In this document: in pieces, positions 52,996 through 64,000 of the stretch
Position numbering within the stretch: position 1 is the first letter of the stretch
Layout: every line of letters begins with the position of its first letter
NCBI RefSeq assembly: GCF_008831285.2
Contig: NC_045138.2
Span: 43,827,115 to 43,891,114 of the forward strand
Direction: 5' to 3'
DNA: 64,000 nucleotides
Origin: Nymphaea colorata
Taxonomy: Eukaryota; Streptophyta; Magnoliopsida; Nymphaeales; Nymphaeaceae
Notes under the pieces: generated by a model
Databases searched by the model: none
Seen by the model: the letters and a program-made list of their open reading frames with translations, nothing else
What the model was told of the DNA's origin: nothing
Program-made: the position numbers and the translations under genes

Positions 52996-55759
52996 AAATT
53001 AATTTAGAAATGACATCAAGAGTGGGAACCTCTCAATTAACCAAGACTGAGAAATCTAGTTGGTCCTAACTATGGAAAGACTCATTTATGTGATCAACCA
53101 GTCTTTTCCCGCTTTAAGAGATAAACCTACAAATGAGAAAAGAAGGGCATATGAGTCATTTACCTCTGATGACTTGATGGCTAAAACCATCATATTAGCT
53201 TTTATGGAAGATGATCACATCAGGGTATTTGAGGATTTCCAAATACAACACTACTACTCTGATGCACGTACAGTTACTGTTAGAACAGTATAATTCTTAT
53301 AGGATGAAAGAGTCAAACAAATGTAATGGATCATGTAAATAAAATGTTGATCATGGCTAAAGATTTAGCTGTGGTGGGGAATGTCATATCTGACAACATG
53401 TAGATTAGCACAATCCTGAACAGCCTACCTCCTTCCTGGGATGTGGCAGTCACTGCCTTGTGCCTCCAATTTGATAATCTTACTTTAAAAAAGCTTCCTC
53501 TACATTTAGTTCTACAGCAACAACATCTGATCAAGAAAAAGAATGCAGAACTGATGATAGTCCAGGAAAAACCTGCTAGTAGTCATGTGCCTGTAAGACC
53601 AAAACAATTTAAAAATAGAAACAATGGTAAGTTCAAGGACAATTTTGCAGGTACTAAAAAATTTAAGGAGTTATAGTGAAATGCTACAGATGTGAAAAGC
53701 CTGGACACATCAGGAAGAACTGCAGGACAAAGTTCTCGAATAAGAAAGATTGCAATGGTCAGGAGAACAACAACAGGATGAAGCCGCAATGGGACTCTGA
53801 CAGAGAAGTTATCTGTGTCATGTCAGAATGTGTTTATTTTAGTTGTTTGGGTCCAAATGTTTTATTTTAATACAGTGCATTTGTTTATGTTTTGGTCATG
53901 ACTCAATGTTGCTTCCGCTATTATAGAAATGAAAAGAAAATTTTTGGTGTCAAAAAATTGGGTCGTGACATCGAATACTGTAAAGACCTTGGAATTAATA
54001 GGCAAAAGACCATGCTTAGGACACCACGACAAAATGGTGTGGCTAAGAGGTGTAACAGAACCCTCTTGAACATGGTGAGATCCACGTTGGCAGGTGCAAA
54101 ATTGCCAAAAGATTTTTGGGGTGAAGCTGTGTTAACAGCTATGTATATAATAAATCGAGTGGCCAAGCAGTCCCAACCACTCTTTATGAGAGATGGACTG
54201 GTGTAAAACCAGATCTGAGATATCTGAGGAGATGGGGATCTGTAGCACACATGAAAATTCTAGATCTAAAAATGGATAAATTAGATAACAGATCAGTAAG
54301 ATGTGTATTTATTGGATATCCAAAAGGATCCAAAGGCTACAGATTGTATCATTCAACTATGAAACTTATAGAAAGTAGAGATGTAGAGTTCATAGAAGAA
54401 CTCAATAATAAAGATGTTGATCGAGTTGAATATCGAAATGATATGCTGGATGATTTAATTTATTCAGAGGAACAATCTGGTAATGAACCGACTGGATATC
54501 AGTTTGGTAATGAACCAACTGAGCAGGAATCGTCTGAGGAATAGTCTGGTAATGAACCGACTGAAGATTAGTTAGGCAATGACACAACTGATCTGAGTAC
54601 CTCGTCATCTCAGACGTCATCAGGACATAAAAGACCTAGAGCTTCTCCTTCATATTTGAATGATTATTATGTATATCTGGCAGAGAAGTTATACTATTTA
54701 GCAGATATTGATGAAATGTCTGACAATCTGACATATGACGAAGCCATAAGCTCGCATGAATCGTCAGATTGAATGAATGCTATGGATGAAGAAATTGAAT
54801 CCATAGAAAAGAACAAGGTTTGAGAGTTAGTAGATCTTTCTAATGATAGAAAACTCATTAGATGCAAATGGGTGCTAAGGAAGAAGTATAAAGCTGACGG
54901 ATTAGTCGAGAAATTGAAAGCTAAACTGGTGGCGAAAGGTTTTTCTTAAAAGAAAAGAATTGATTACTCAGAAACCTATTCGCCAGTTTCAAAGTTTGTA
55001 TCAATTATAATAATTTTGGCTATCGCAGCATTCTATGAATTGGATATTTGTAAGATGGATGTGAAAACTACTTTCCTGAATGGTGAGCTGAAGGAAACTA
55101 TAAATATGACTCAACCACAGGGGTATGTCATCAAGGAAAAGGTAGACAAAGTGTACAAGTTGAATAAATCGTTGTACGGATTGAATCTGTCACCTAGACA
55201 GTGGTATTTTGTTTTGTACAAAGTAATTACAAAACTTGGGTTCGTTGCAAACCAACTAGACCACTGTGTATATATTTGAAAAAATAGGAGTCTTTTCTGT
55301 ATCCTATCATTATATGTTGATGATATATTACTAAAAGGAAATGATAACGATATGATATTCAAAATGAAGACTTGGCTGAACAAAAACTTTAAAATGAAGG
55401 ACTTGGGTGAAGCATCCTATATATTAGGAATAAAGATCACTCGGGATAGAAACTCAAGAATCCTGAGTTTAAGCCAAGAACAATATATTGATTATATCTT
55501 AAAGAAATTCTGTATGTTAAACTGCAAACCAATTGAGACTCCTATAGCTAAAAGAGCAAACTTAAGCAGAAGTGATTATCCTGGTGAAGGACAACAAAAG
55601 TTAAATGTTCCATATGCACAAGCGGCTGACAGTCTGATGTATTTAATGCTTTGTACTAGACCAGACATAAGCTTTCCCATCGGTCTGGTGAATCGTTATC
55701 AAAGTAATCCTGGATGACCTCACTGACAAGTAGTCAAAAGGATTTTTTTGGTACATTAA

Positions 55760-58076
55760 GGGGGCGTTTGTTACGCCGGAAAAAGACTGTTCACTGAGAA
55801 AAATATTTCAAATATTCAAAATTTTTCCATCCTAACAAACGCAGGAAAATTTTTTTGACCGTCTAGGTCGATTCCGGAACTTTTTTTCCGGAAAAAAATT
55901 TCCACCTGGAGAGACGGAAATTTTTTTTCGGAAATTTTTAAGCGACCGTTGGGGCACGGTCGCGCGTTTCGCTTCTTCCCTCAGTCGCCTCTCGCAGCCG
56001 CAGCCCTCTTCGTCTTCGTCCTCACGCAGGCCATTTCGTCTTCGTCCTCACGCAGCCCTCTTCGTCTTCGTCCTCACGCAATGCAGACTGTGCGTCGTCA
56101 CGCGCCGTGAAGCAGGAGGTTCATTTCTCCCGCGGCTTCTCTTCCACTCTCGGTGCGTCGGGCATCTATCGCCGGCCGGCGGTGAAAGGTACATCCATTT
56201 CTCTCCGATTTCTCTCTCTTTCCGGCTGTTCTCTTTTTTTTTCTCGCTCTCCCTCTTTCAATCTCGCTTTCTGTGGCACCCTTTTCTCCATTCCGCCCAT
56301 GACCGTGCCCTAACGGATTTTAATCACGGCCCATTCGATCGTCTTCCTCTTGCAGGGTTGCAGAAATCGCGTCCCCTCATCAGTGTGCTCACTGTCAGCA
56401 CTTCAGCAGCATTCATCTTCTGTCAAGTTCGAGCCAGTCGACTGAAGCTAGACGACCCTCTTGCTTCGTGCGCGTTCCTGTTTCAGGTCATATTTCTCTC
56501 CTGCTTTTTCTCTGTTCCTGTTGATTATTTGCAAGGTAAGATTGTAAAGTTGGGAGGCAGTCTGATTCTGTTCTTTATCCTGTTTCTTTTGTTTTCCCCA
56601 AATCTCTGATTCTTTATCCTGCGTGCAATTGACATCCGAAGATGTCAAAAATTTCTCTGGGTGGAAGAATTTGCAGAAAGAGCGTCCTACTGATGTACAT
56701 ATGTTGGCTCCCGTTTCTTGTTTCTTGTTTCTGTGAGGTGGGCGGGACCACTGATTGTTTTACACTGAAGGCAGTTTGTCCTAAGTAAATATTAGAAAAG
56801 GATCTGTTCTAACTTCACTTTGAAACTGATTTCATTGTGGAGTAAGGGCAGGACCTAATTGATCTGATGGATGGCCTCCCTCTGGTCCGGAAGCGTTTTC
56901 TTGCTCGTTCAGGGCAAGCAAGCATACTTTTTGTCTTTTTGAAAATCTTTGGAAAAGCAAAACGGAGTTGAAAAGAAAAGGAAAAAGAATAACCAGGTTG
57001 ATTTTTTAATTTGCTGAACAAGGATGTTCTCGGGTTCAAATTTTAGGGCTTTTAACTTGGTGCTCTCCGTTCCAGGCCAAGTTCTGCTTGTATCATTCAA
57101 GCATGAAAAGCTTGCATTTGGAAGCCAATTGTTCCTGTGCTGAGTTATATCACCAGCCTATGGATAGGATTGGCTTCTTACCTGTACTAATCAAAGCCAA
57201 TCATACAAAGGATAAAGAATACACAATCTTCTCCCTACACAGACAGTAGCGCATTAGCAACCTCAGTGGGAAGAAGAACAATAACATGACTAATAAAAGT
57301 CTGCAAAATCCTCTTGCCAACACCTGTCTGCCTTAGTAACTAATGAGTCCTAACTTCACCTATGTCCTGCGCAGTAACAACCTCAAGGGTTAGAGAAAAA
57401 TATTCAACCAAGAAAAAGCAAAAAACCAGAAGAAACTGTGGTCGTGTTTATACAGCTTTACAATGTTTGTGTATCTTGAACGGGCTTGTATGTATTTTAT
57501 AGTTGAATGAGAATATAAAAAACTAGATCAGTCCAATCACCGTGTAATTTCTCTATTTAGCATCTAATGAAAATAGTTAAATATAATGGATCGGTTATCA
57601 TGCTGCTTTAGAAGTGATCATTTACTCTTTATTATCATCTTTATTATTATTGTTATTGTTATTTTATATCACAGAGAGAGGGAACGAGACAGGAACTGAA
57701 ATCTTTTGCATACTACAAAATCACATTCTCTACATGTTTGAGGTTTGTTTATGTTATATTGTTGTTAGTTTTTGTACTCAGAATATATACGCTCATTACG
57801 ATTTAATCTCTGTCAAAATGTGATGTTTATGTTTATGTTTCCAGGACTGATCGAAGATGAAGCACCGACATCAAACTTAGAATTAATTTTCTGGAAATCT
57901 GGAAATATATTTCTGTACCATCAAACTCAGAAATATAGAATTGGAAATATATTTCTGAGTCATCACACACACAGCAAAATTGGAATTGGAAAGATTTTTC
58001 CCATTCTATTTTTTCATTTCTCATATTTCCAGTAATATATTTCCAGAAATATATTTCCAGGCCATCAAACGGCCCC
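55760..58076. mobile_element. PIF/Harbinger-like non-autonomous TIR element, 2.3 kb
   Basis: Terminal inverted repeats GGGGGCGTTTGTTACGCC and (complement of the right end) GGGGCCGTTTGATGGCC, flanked by TAA on both sides (55757-55759 and 58077-58079). A 3-bp TAA/TTA duplication with G-rich ends is typical of this superfamily. Subterminal GGAAA/TTTCC words abound at both ends. The copia RT-RNase H frame resumes exactly across it. No transposase is visible. The interior holds a GC-rich, gene-like 5' region near 55960-56200. Confidence 0.8.
55990..56085. repeat. Short tandem repeats CTTCGTCTTCGTCCTCACGCA
   Basis: Three imperfect units rich in CTTCGTC, within the GC-rich interior of the TIR element. 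They resemble the leader of a plant gene, but no convincing frame follows. Confidence 0.75.
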
Positions 58077-58750
58077 TAAAGGAACGAAAGGACTAAAATT
58101 GTCCTACCAAACCGATGACCTAACTTTAGTTGGCTATTCCGATGCAGATTTTGCAGGATGCAAAGATGACAGTAAGTCTACTTCAGGGTATGTTTTACTC
58201 TTTGGAGGTGGTGCGATAGCCTGATCTGGTAAAAAACAAGAATGTGCTGCTCAGCACACTCTGGAAGCAGAGTAGCTTGTAATGTTGCAATTACTTTTGT
58301 TGTCTGGATAAATCGGTTCTTGAAAGACTTGAAATTAGATCTTGCTCATGAACCAATTCAACTGTATTGTGATAATCAGACAACAATATTTCTTATGAAG
58401 AATGGAGCTGTTAGCTCAAAGAGTAAACATATAATGGTGAAATGCCATTATGTTCATGAAATGATCGAGAAAAATGAAATCTCGGTTGATTACTTGCCTA
58501 CCAATGATATAGTAGTTGATCCCTTAACTAAGGGAATATTTGAAAACTTGTTTTCAAAACATGTAGCCCATATGAAATTAAGATATATCAGAAAGGTTGC
58601 GAAGGAAAAACCAGTGAATGAAAAACCTCGCTGTAAATCCTGAACAAAGTTACAATGAAAAAACCAGTTATGAAAAATCACGTAACTAACTAAATAAAAA
58701 AGCCTACATATAGTGGAAACAAACTGGCGGTCTCATGGCCAAGTGGGAGA

Positions 58751-59155
58751 TGTTGAATAGTGGCCATTGAGTTCTATCCGAATATCTCGTAACTGCAAGA
58801 AAGCTATGAGTTTTACTCAAAAAGTTATCTTGAAATAAAGTTCATCTTTATCTCAACCTATTCCTAAAAATCTCTCATGCTAACCGCTGCTATATTTGGG
58901 AAAAACCTAAGGGGCAGACTATTTATATCCAGTAACACTTTCAGTTGATTTTGCAAGAAGATTACATGAGAGGAGCCCCTTAGAAGGAAACCCCAAAAAT
59001 TCTATTGGTTACTACTTCCTCTTCTACTTTGTCTTCTGTCTCTGTCACCTCTGCCATTAGAACTGAAGACTCATCCCGGAGCATCTGGAGAATATGAAAA
59101 TGATCCGCTGCTGAGGAGAATATGACAACGATCCGCTGCCTTCACTCCAACACCC
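58751..59155 (+). repeat. Probable 3' LTR of the decayed copia
   Basis: TGTTGAATAGTGGCC begins right after the purine-rich CCAAGTGGGAGA. There is a TATA-like CTATTTATATCC near 58919. The right end is uncertain (…CTCCAACA is a candidate) because there is no second LTR for comparison. Confidence 0.5.
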
Positions 59156-59520
59156 TGCTAAACTGAAAAACCCAGCAATGCGCAAAAGGACTTCCTCAAA
59201 TTAATAAAATTGAAGCCAGCTTAAAGAGAAAAGTTCTGCCAAAACGAGTACCATTTCTCAAAAAAAAAAGAAAAACATGGAAAAGGTTTGGTCGATTTTT
59301 ATGCCAATCTAATCAAGAAAGTGACCACCTAAAGTTTGATAGTACATTGATTGGGAAAGGTACTCAAAGATATTTTGAACAATGACAATATTTAACAACT
59401 GGTTCAGTAGCATGCTTTGCAGCTTTTGTAGAATGTTTTGGATGGTCTTACACTCCTATACATCATTTTTGCTCATGCATCTAATAGGCGACTTCCTCAC
59501 CTTTCAAGAAATTAGTCCTG
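59156..59520. other. Unassigned AT-rich spacer
   Basis: No gene or recognisable repeat identified. Confidence 0.4.
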
Positions 59521-60020
59521 ACCTTTCCATCATTTTGAGTTAATGTCAGAGTCAGCACTAATTTTTGATGAACACTTTCCGGCCAAGTCCCATTGATTGA
59601 TCATAACGATATCATGGAAATGCTGCACGAAACATGCCGCGTTTTACTAGGAAGGATCGAACCATGGGAACGAATCTACAGGGCTCTCACCTTCTTTGGC
59701 CAGATCTTCGAGGGGGTGGATCGAAGTGATTGCTGTGAAGAATTGATCTTAAACGAAGCACTTCGTCTATCGGCATTGTAGAAAGGATCAACTATGACCC
59801 TAATCGCTCTTCTCGGATTGCTCTAGTACGATTCGAGGGGGTGCTGCTACGCCGAAAGAGGAGCCACAAAGCACTCGCAAAGATTGCTCGTGACTTTGAG
59901 AGTGCTTTGTGGGCTTTGCTCATGACGTTGGTGTGGATTTAAAAAGCAAGGACGATTCTATCCTAGTATTGACCATCAAAAATTAGTGTTGACCACATTA
60001 ACCCAAAATGATGGAAAGGT
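59521..60020. mobile_element. 500-bp element with ~48-bp terminal inverted repeats
   Basis: The left arm ACCTTTCCATCATTTTGAGTT…ACTAATTTTTGATG (59521-59570) matches the complement of 59974-60020 with few differences. The interior has GC-richer sequence and a 62-codon frame (59593-59781) of no known family. Target duplication not evident. Probably a MITE or a solo pair of MULE-type ends. Confidence 0.65.
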
Positions 60021-60185
60021 ATTGCATACATGTATAATATGCAAGAAGTGACCACATATTTGCATGTGTCATTGATTTGATCAGGACAGTTTTCCTATGA
60101 AAAATATGAAAGTAATAAGGGAAAAATAGAAGAAATCAATTTTGTCTCCGTTGCATATGGAAAAACAGGTTCACGTAAAAAAATC

Positions 60186-60563
60186 TAAGGGTGAGCGTCG
60201 GCCCGGGCCACTGTCGGGTACCTGCTACCAAGCCCGGTCAGGCCCGAATCCGGGCCAGGAAAACTGGGTCCCGGGCCGAGCCCGGGCCAAATGATGCAGC
60301 CCGGATTGGCCCGGCCTGATCCGGCTCACTCTCCCTCCCCCTCCCCAGTCCCCCTCCCCAGTCCCCCTCCGTCTCCCGCTGCATTTCCGCCGGGTGCTCC
60401 CCCTCTGTCTCCCTCTCCCCCTCCGGCCCTCCCCCTCCGTCTCCCCTCCCCCGCTCCCCCTCCGTCGCGCGGCCGTCGGGCGTCGGATGAACCTCAAACT
60501 GGCGGGGCTGGGACCTGGGATATCGGGCTCGGTCTTACCGGCCCGGCCCGATGCCCACCCTTA
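60186..60563. mobile_element. 378-bp GC-rich fold-back MITE
   Basis: Ends TAAGGGTGAGCGTCGGCCCG and (complement) TAAGGGTGGGCATCGGGCCG form long inverted repeats. GGCCCGGGCC words run into the element on both sides, and a CCCTCCGTCTCC-type tandem fills the centre. It has no coding value; the frame at 60291-60719 is a by-product. The end style is shared with hAT-type MITEs. Confidence 0.7.
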
Positions 60564-61141
60564 AAAAAAAAAACCTATTTTTTTATGTCTCATAGTCGTT
60601 TGATCAAACATGTGCAACAAAACATACATGAATCCTTTACCATGATGATACCTTGTCACCTGTTGAAGGCCAATCATGGTCCCATGCCTAGCTGCCGGCT
60701 GAGGATTTTGGATCGTTGAAGGCAGCACTAGTCGATTATTCGAACATACACAGATGGAAGCAACTTCAAATCCTCCAAGTCCCCTTAACGCATATTGCAT
60801 TAGACTCCTCTCTAATCTCTCTCTCTATCTCTTTCTCTCTCTCTCTAAGCCCCTTTTATGGTTGCCGACAGCTGACGGATGTCCGGAATCACATGTTCAT
60901 GGCAGATGGAATGCAGTTTGTTTCGTTCAAACCCAAGCCAAACACAACAAGGAGAGAGAGAGCAGCGTTCCGCAAGCGGTGTTCCGTGCTTCACCATGGA
61001 ACACCCGAAACAGCTGGTCGTTTTATACTTCGTGTTCTCAGTCCTGTCCATTCGAAACGTGAAGGGTCCAACGTTTGTGTTGGGTTGGCATAAACGGAAC
61101 CCGTTCATTTCGTTCTGCTGTGTCCCTTGCCAAACGGCCTC
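60564..61141. other. Spacer with partial inverted symmetry
   Basis: GTTTCGTTCAAACCC and the complement of GGCATAAACGGAACCCG-type sequence suggest a decayed TIR element ending CCAAACGGCCTC near 61141. The left end could not be located. No gene is visible. Confidence 0.35.
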
Positions 61142-62580
61142 TTAGGATCTCTCTCTTTGCCGCTCCTAGTACTACAAATGGATGTGATCAACTATCTATC
61201 TCTCCATTTGCCACTCCTAGTACTATAAAGGAATGTGATCAAGACAATCTGAATCCTGTGTAGCATGGCTATATGTGCCCCATATGGTCTATAACAAGTT
61301 GGAGGTAAGGCCAGAAAAGCCAAATAACTAGGACTAAAACACCATAATTTCATGAAGACGAATAAAAACAGAAAACAGTATGTTAACTAAAAGTGGAAAG
61401 CTGTCATGATTAATCGTGAAGATTTTGGAAATCACGTATAGTCATATACCAGCATTGAAGAAAAGTATGTTAAATCATGTGAAACATGGATATTAATGGA
61501 GGTAAGGGTTTCTGAAAACTAAGTAGAAATCTGTCAGGCTTAATACTGGAGGATTTGGGAATTCACATATAGTCATATCCCAGCATTGAAGAAAAGTATG
61601 TTAAATCATGTGAAACATGGATATTAATGGAGTTATGGGTTTCTGAAAACTAAATATCAGTGTATATCCTAAAAAGTCCATACATAGTGGTAGATGGACA
61701 CAAGAGGAATGACTAAGTAGACAAGTTGTTTATAATTTCTAGTCCTTCCTTGATGAAGCTTATGCTACCCATGCATTATTATTTTTTTAGGTAAGTTTAG
61801 AATGTATTCTTCTTTTTTTCCCTCTCATTTCTTTATTCCCTTTGGCCTGACTAAGACCAATTACTCAAGTCTAGGCACTACCAAAGCCATGACTACGCCA
61901 TTCTGGGGGTCTGTGATGGTTAGGTGCTGTTGGCTGCTTCTAAAATATGGTTTCTGACATAATAGGTATGTGTAGAATGTAAATATAAGCAAAGGACATC
62001 AGAAAAAAATATGCTTGATCATGGGAATAAACATCATGGTAACCTCAGTCGTCTTCACACTGGACATTGTTAATAGTAATTACTTTGTTGCAGGTGTCAT
62101 AATGGATAAGAATAATGTTATTAATTAATACATTACAAGAAAGAAAGTTTAGATCAAGTTATACATCTAATGTAATTTAGCAGCTTTTTATTTTGCATGT
62201 TCAGTAATTATTTATATACATAAGAAAGGGAGAGTGTGTGTGTTTTTCTTCTCCACCTGGGACATGTTATCTAAACTGGTGCTTGGTAGAGCATAAAGTA
62301 GCCCCATATTGCTTATTGTCTTAGCCCTCATCCGTGTGGGGATATTTACAGGATACATCTGCCAACATGTTTTCTGTTTCTCAAGTGATGAACCTCAGAT
62401 ACTTCTTACTTCACCGAGGTCAGAAAATATCTTAAATGTTTTTTTTTTTTTAATATCTTGTTCTCCAAATGGTTAGCTGTAGCTGTCAAATCTTCAACTA
62501 GCCTTCATTTAACCGAAGCTTCTTTTCATTCAAAACCTTTAAACTCCAAAGGTTAGCCAGCTGTACACTATGGCGTTACT
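61142..62580 (-). repeat. Inverted repeat, right arm (~1.4 kb)
   Basis: This is the reverse-complement partner of 19443-20954, and matches along its full length. It has about 90 extra bases near 61165-61260, where the phrase GCCRCTCCTAGTACTA is duplicated. It contains the same internal tandem duplication (TCTGAAAACTAA…CATGGATATTAATGGAG twice, 61380-61650). Non-coding. Confidence 0.8.
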
Positions 62581-62869
62581 GAATTTCTTACTCAGGTAAT
62601 GGCGAATTTCAGGGCGTTTGCATAACCACGGAACGGCAGAACAGGAACTCTCCCATTCCACAGCATGCATTGCCTAACAAATATGGCATGCAGGATGAAC
62701 ACTCGAGTGTTCCCATGTCCTGTGGAATGTAGTTTTGGTCCCCCTCCTTTGTGCGGTAAATAGACACCTGCAATCTGTTCATCTGTTCAGCCGACACGAG
62801 GAAGTAACTAAGGCTAAAAACTTTTACCCTCAGCAGCGTTCCAGATTTGACAGTTTTATAATAACGAGT

Positions 62870-63061
62870 CGAGTCGAGTATAAACAAGTTGAGTTGCTGA
62901 GACTCGAACTCAACTTGTTTATCGTATAAACGAGTCATGCCAAGCCAAGTTTTTTCAAGCAAGTTCAAGTCGAGCCCGATTTGACTTGATGCAGCCCTAG
63001 TGATGTTTTTCTGGCAAGTCGAGCCCGATTTGGCTTGATGCAGCCCTAGTGATGTTTTTCT
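62870..63061. repeat. CGAGTCGAG-rich palindrome and 49-bp tandem pair
   Basis: CAAGTTGAGTTGCTGAGACTCGAACTCAACTTG forms a hairpin near 62886 (pieces TTGAGTT/AACTCAA). CAAGTCGAGCCCGATTTG(A/G)CTTGATGCAGCCCTAG then occurs twice with a period of 49 (62966 and 63015). The same GAGCTCGGGTCGGCTTGAGC style returns at the window end (63930-63985), which suggests a dispersed hAT-like MITE family. Confidence 0.6.
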
Positions 63062-64000
63062 AAACAGATATAGGTGTAAGAGCCCTTGAACCAAAAAAGT
63101 GGGGTTAATGTTTTTGGGACTGCAATATTTCGTTGGCAACATGTATGTATATATAATGCCTTCTTTCATCAGCATGTCCCCATTTGAGACCATATCCAAA
63201 TACCTTTGTAGATCCTTATCTAGTTCTTAACAGTAAGTTGGCTAATCTATATTTGATAAATGCTTTTATTTGTTCTTTTTTACTTATTTGCATTAATTAG
63301 TTGCTCATATACAGTTAGTGGTCTCATACCTTATTTTCTGGGAATTTCTCTATTTTGAGTTCTCATTATTTTGCTAATGAGGTCATGTCTTAATATCCGA
63401 AGTATGGGACGGGGATGTTTATCATTTTGCTGTTGCTATTAGAGAAAAGATACGGTCTCCAAGATTTTTTTTTTCCATTTTGTCTTGTCATATAAGTCAT
63501 TAATGTGATAATTGACCAATTATCAATAAAAAAAACAATTATTGTTTGGTATTAAGATTTGATTTATTAGGAAATATTCTTTTGAATCTCCAAAATAAGC
63601 ACCTCAAGGATCTGTAATATTACATGCCATTAATTATTTAAACAGAACACGGCCATAGCAGTGAAAAAAACAACGCAAACCTGTATCGGTGATTTGATCA
63701 TTGGTATAAAGCAAAAAACATCACCGTTGTAGAACTATATAATTAATGAATTCAATAGATACTGAATACGTTTATGGTTGTAAACTAAAAAAAAAAAACT
63801 TAGTGGAACCGCACCTTGCCTCGAATAGCATACTTTTTCCCAAAAGCTTTTATCTTGCATCCTTGTTTCCGCGAACTCGGAGGGTGGACCTACAGACATG
63901 AAAAGCCAGGGTAAAAGTTCGTGGCTCGAACTCGGCTCAAGTCTCAACAGGTTAAACTCGAGCTCGGGTCGGCTTGAGCTTAAGAAAAAGACTATTTGTT
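63062..64000. other. Unassigned AT-rich right end
   Basis: No gene recognised. Short poly-T and poly-A runs. From about 63915 the sequence enters another CTCGAGCTCGGG-type repeat that leaves the window. Confidence 0.4.

Larger units (their letters stand above)
53009..58750 (+). pseudogene. Decayed Ty1/copia element split by a TIR insertion
   Basis: + strand order: gag fragments (53060-53290; 53443-53676), CCHC knuckle KCYRCEKPGHIRKNC (53676-), the end of the integrase core (RTPRQNGVAKRCNRTLL, ~54025), an RT start, then RT (FYELDICKMDVKTTFLNGEL ~55030; LSLYVDDILLKG ~55310; TRPDISFPIGLV ~55660). RNase H follows after the 2.3-kb insert (YSDADFAGCKDDSKSTSG ~58135; LYCDNQTTIFLM ~58360). Frames are broken many times. 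The protease and the first integrase part are missing. A 5' LTR was not found. Confidence 0.85.

Noticed and set aside
60291-60719. 142-codon proline/serine-rich frame
   Set aside because: It arises from the CCCTCC tandem within a fold-back MITE.
60840-61141. PIF/Harbinger MITE ending GGCCTC next to TTA
   Set aside because: Only the right end is convincing; the left inverted end and duplication could not be found.
1-64000. CRISPR arrays, rRNA or tRNA genes, bacterial operons
   Set aside because: No regularly spaced identical repeats, cloverleaf genes or rRNA segments were recognised. The TGGTATCAGAG matches are retrotransposon primer sites, not tRNA genes.

Overview
This window is nuclear DNA from a flowering plant. 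It carries multi-exon genes with plant-type splice sites, a mitochondrial bL12 (L7/L12) gene with an N-terminal targeting peptide, Ty1/copia and Ty3/gypsy retrotransposons, and TIR elements of hAT, PIF/Harbinger and Mutator-like type. The species cannot be read from the sequence. The density and nesting of elements and the very long introns point to a large, repeat-rich genome. There is no bacterial, organellar or viral gene set.

Only two host genes are visible, both on the + strand. The first is the 3' part of a DHX36-like DEAH-box RNA helicase: seven exons between 21607 and 42052, phase-compatible and free of in-frame stops, coding for 516 residues from the start of the helicase C domain to the stop codon. 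Its upstream exons are not in the window. Its first visible intron (21822-37081, 15.26 kb) has a GC donor and holds a four-deep stack of retroelements. The second is a single-exon bL12m gene (45586-46161).

Layout. 1-7196: two diverged, oppositely oriented members of a long LTR-like repeat family, one carrying a 1.7-kb insert. 7638-10638: a 3.0-kb solo LTR with a perfect 5-bp target duplication. 11635-16709: a complete copia element with identical LTRs and one open polyprotein frame. 17076-18640: a decayed copia. 18641-20954: AT-rich repeats and one arm of a 1.4-1.5-kb inverted repeat whose partner lies at 61142-62580. 21607-42052: the helicase gene. Its big intron contains an old + strand gypsy remnant, a - strand gypsy deletion derivative (25429-36128), a second 3.0-kb solo LTR (27270-35542) and a young copia (28831-34109), each inside the previous one. 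44191-44580: gypsy protease remnant. 45586-46161: bL12m. 46569-51608: a copia broken at three places. 53009-58751: a decayed copia split by a PIF/Harbinger-like element (55760-58076). 59521-60563: two fold-back TIR elements. 61142-64000: the inverted-repeat arm and short tandem repeats.

I found no undescribed multi-gene system. What stands out is the dated insertion history: five LTR-type insertions have exact target duplications, so their order can be read directly. Also notable are the GC-AG intron that absorbed 12 kb or more of elements while the reading frame survived, and one copia with every hallmark of a very recent insertion.
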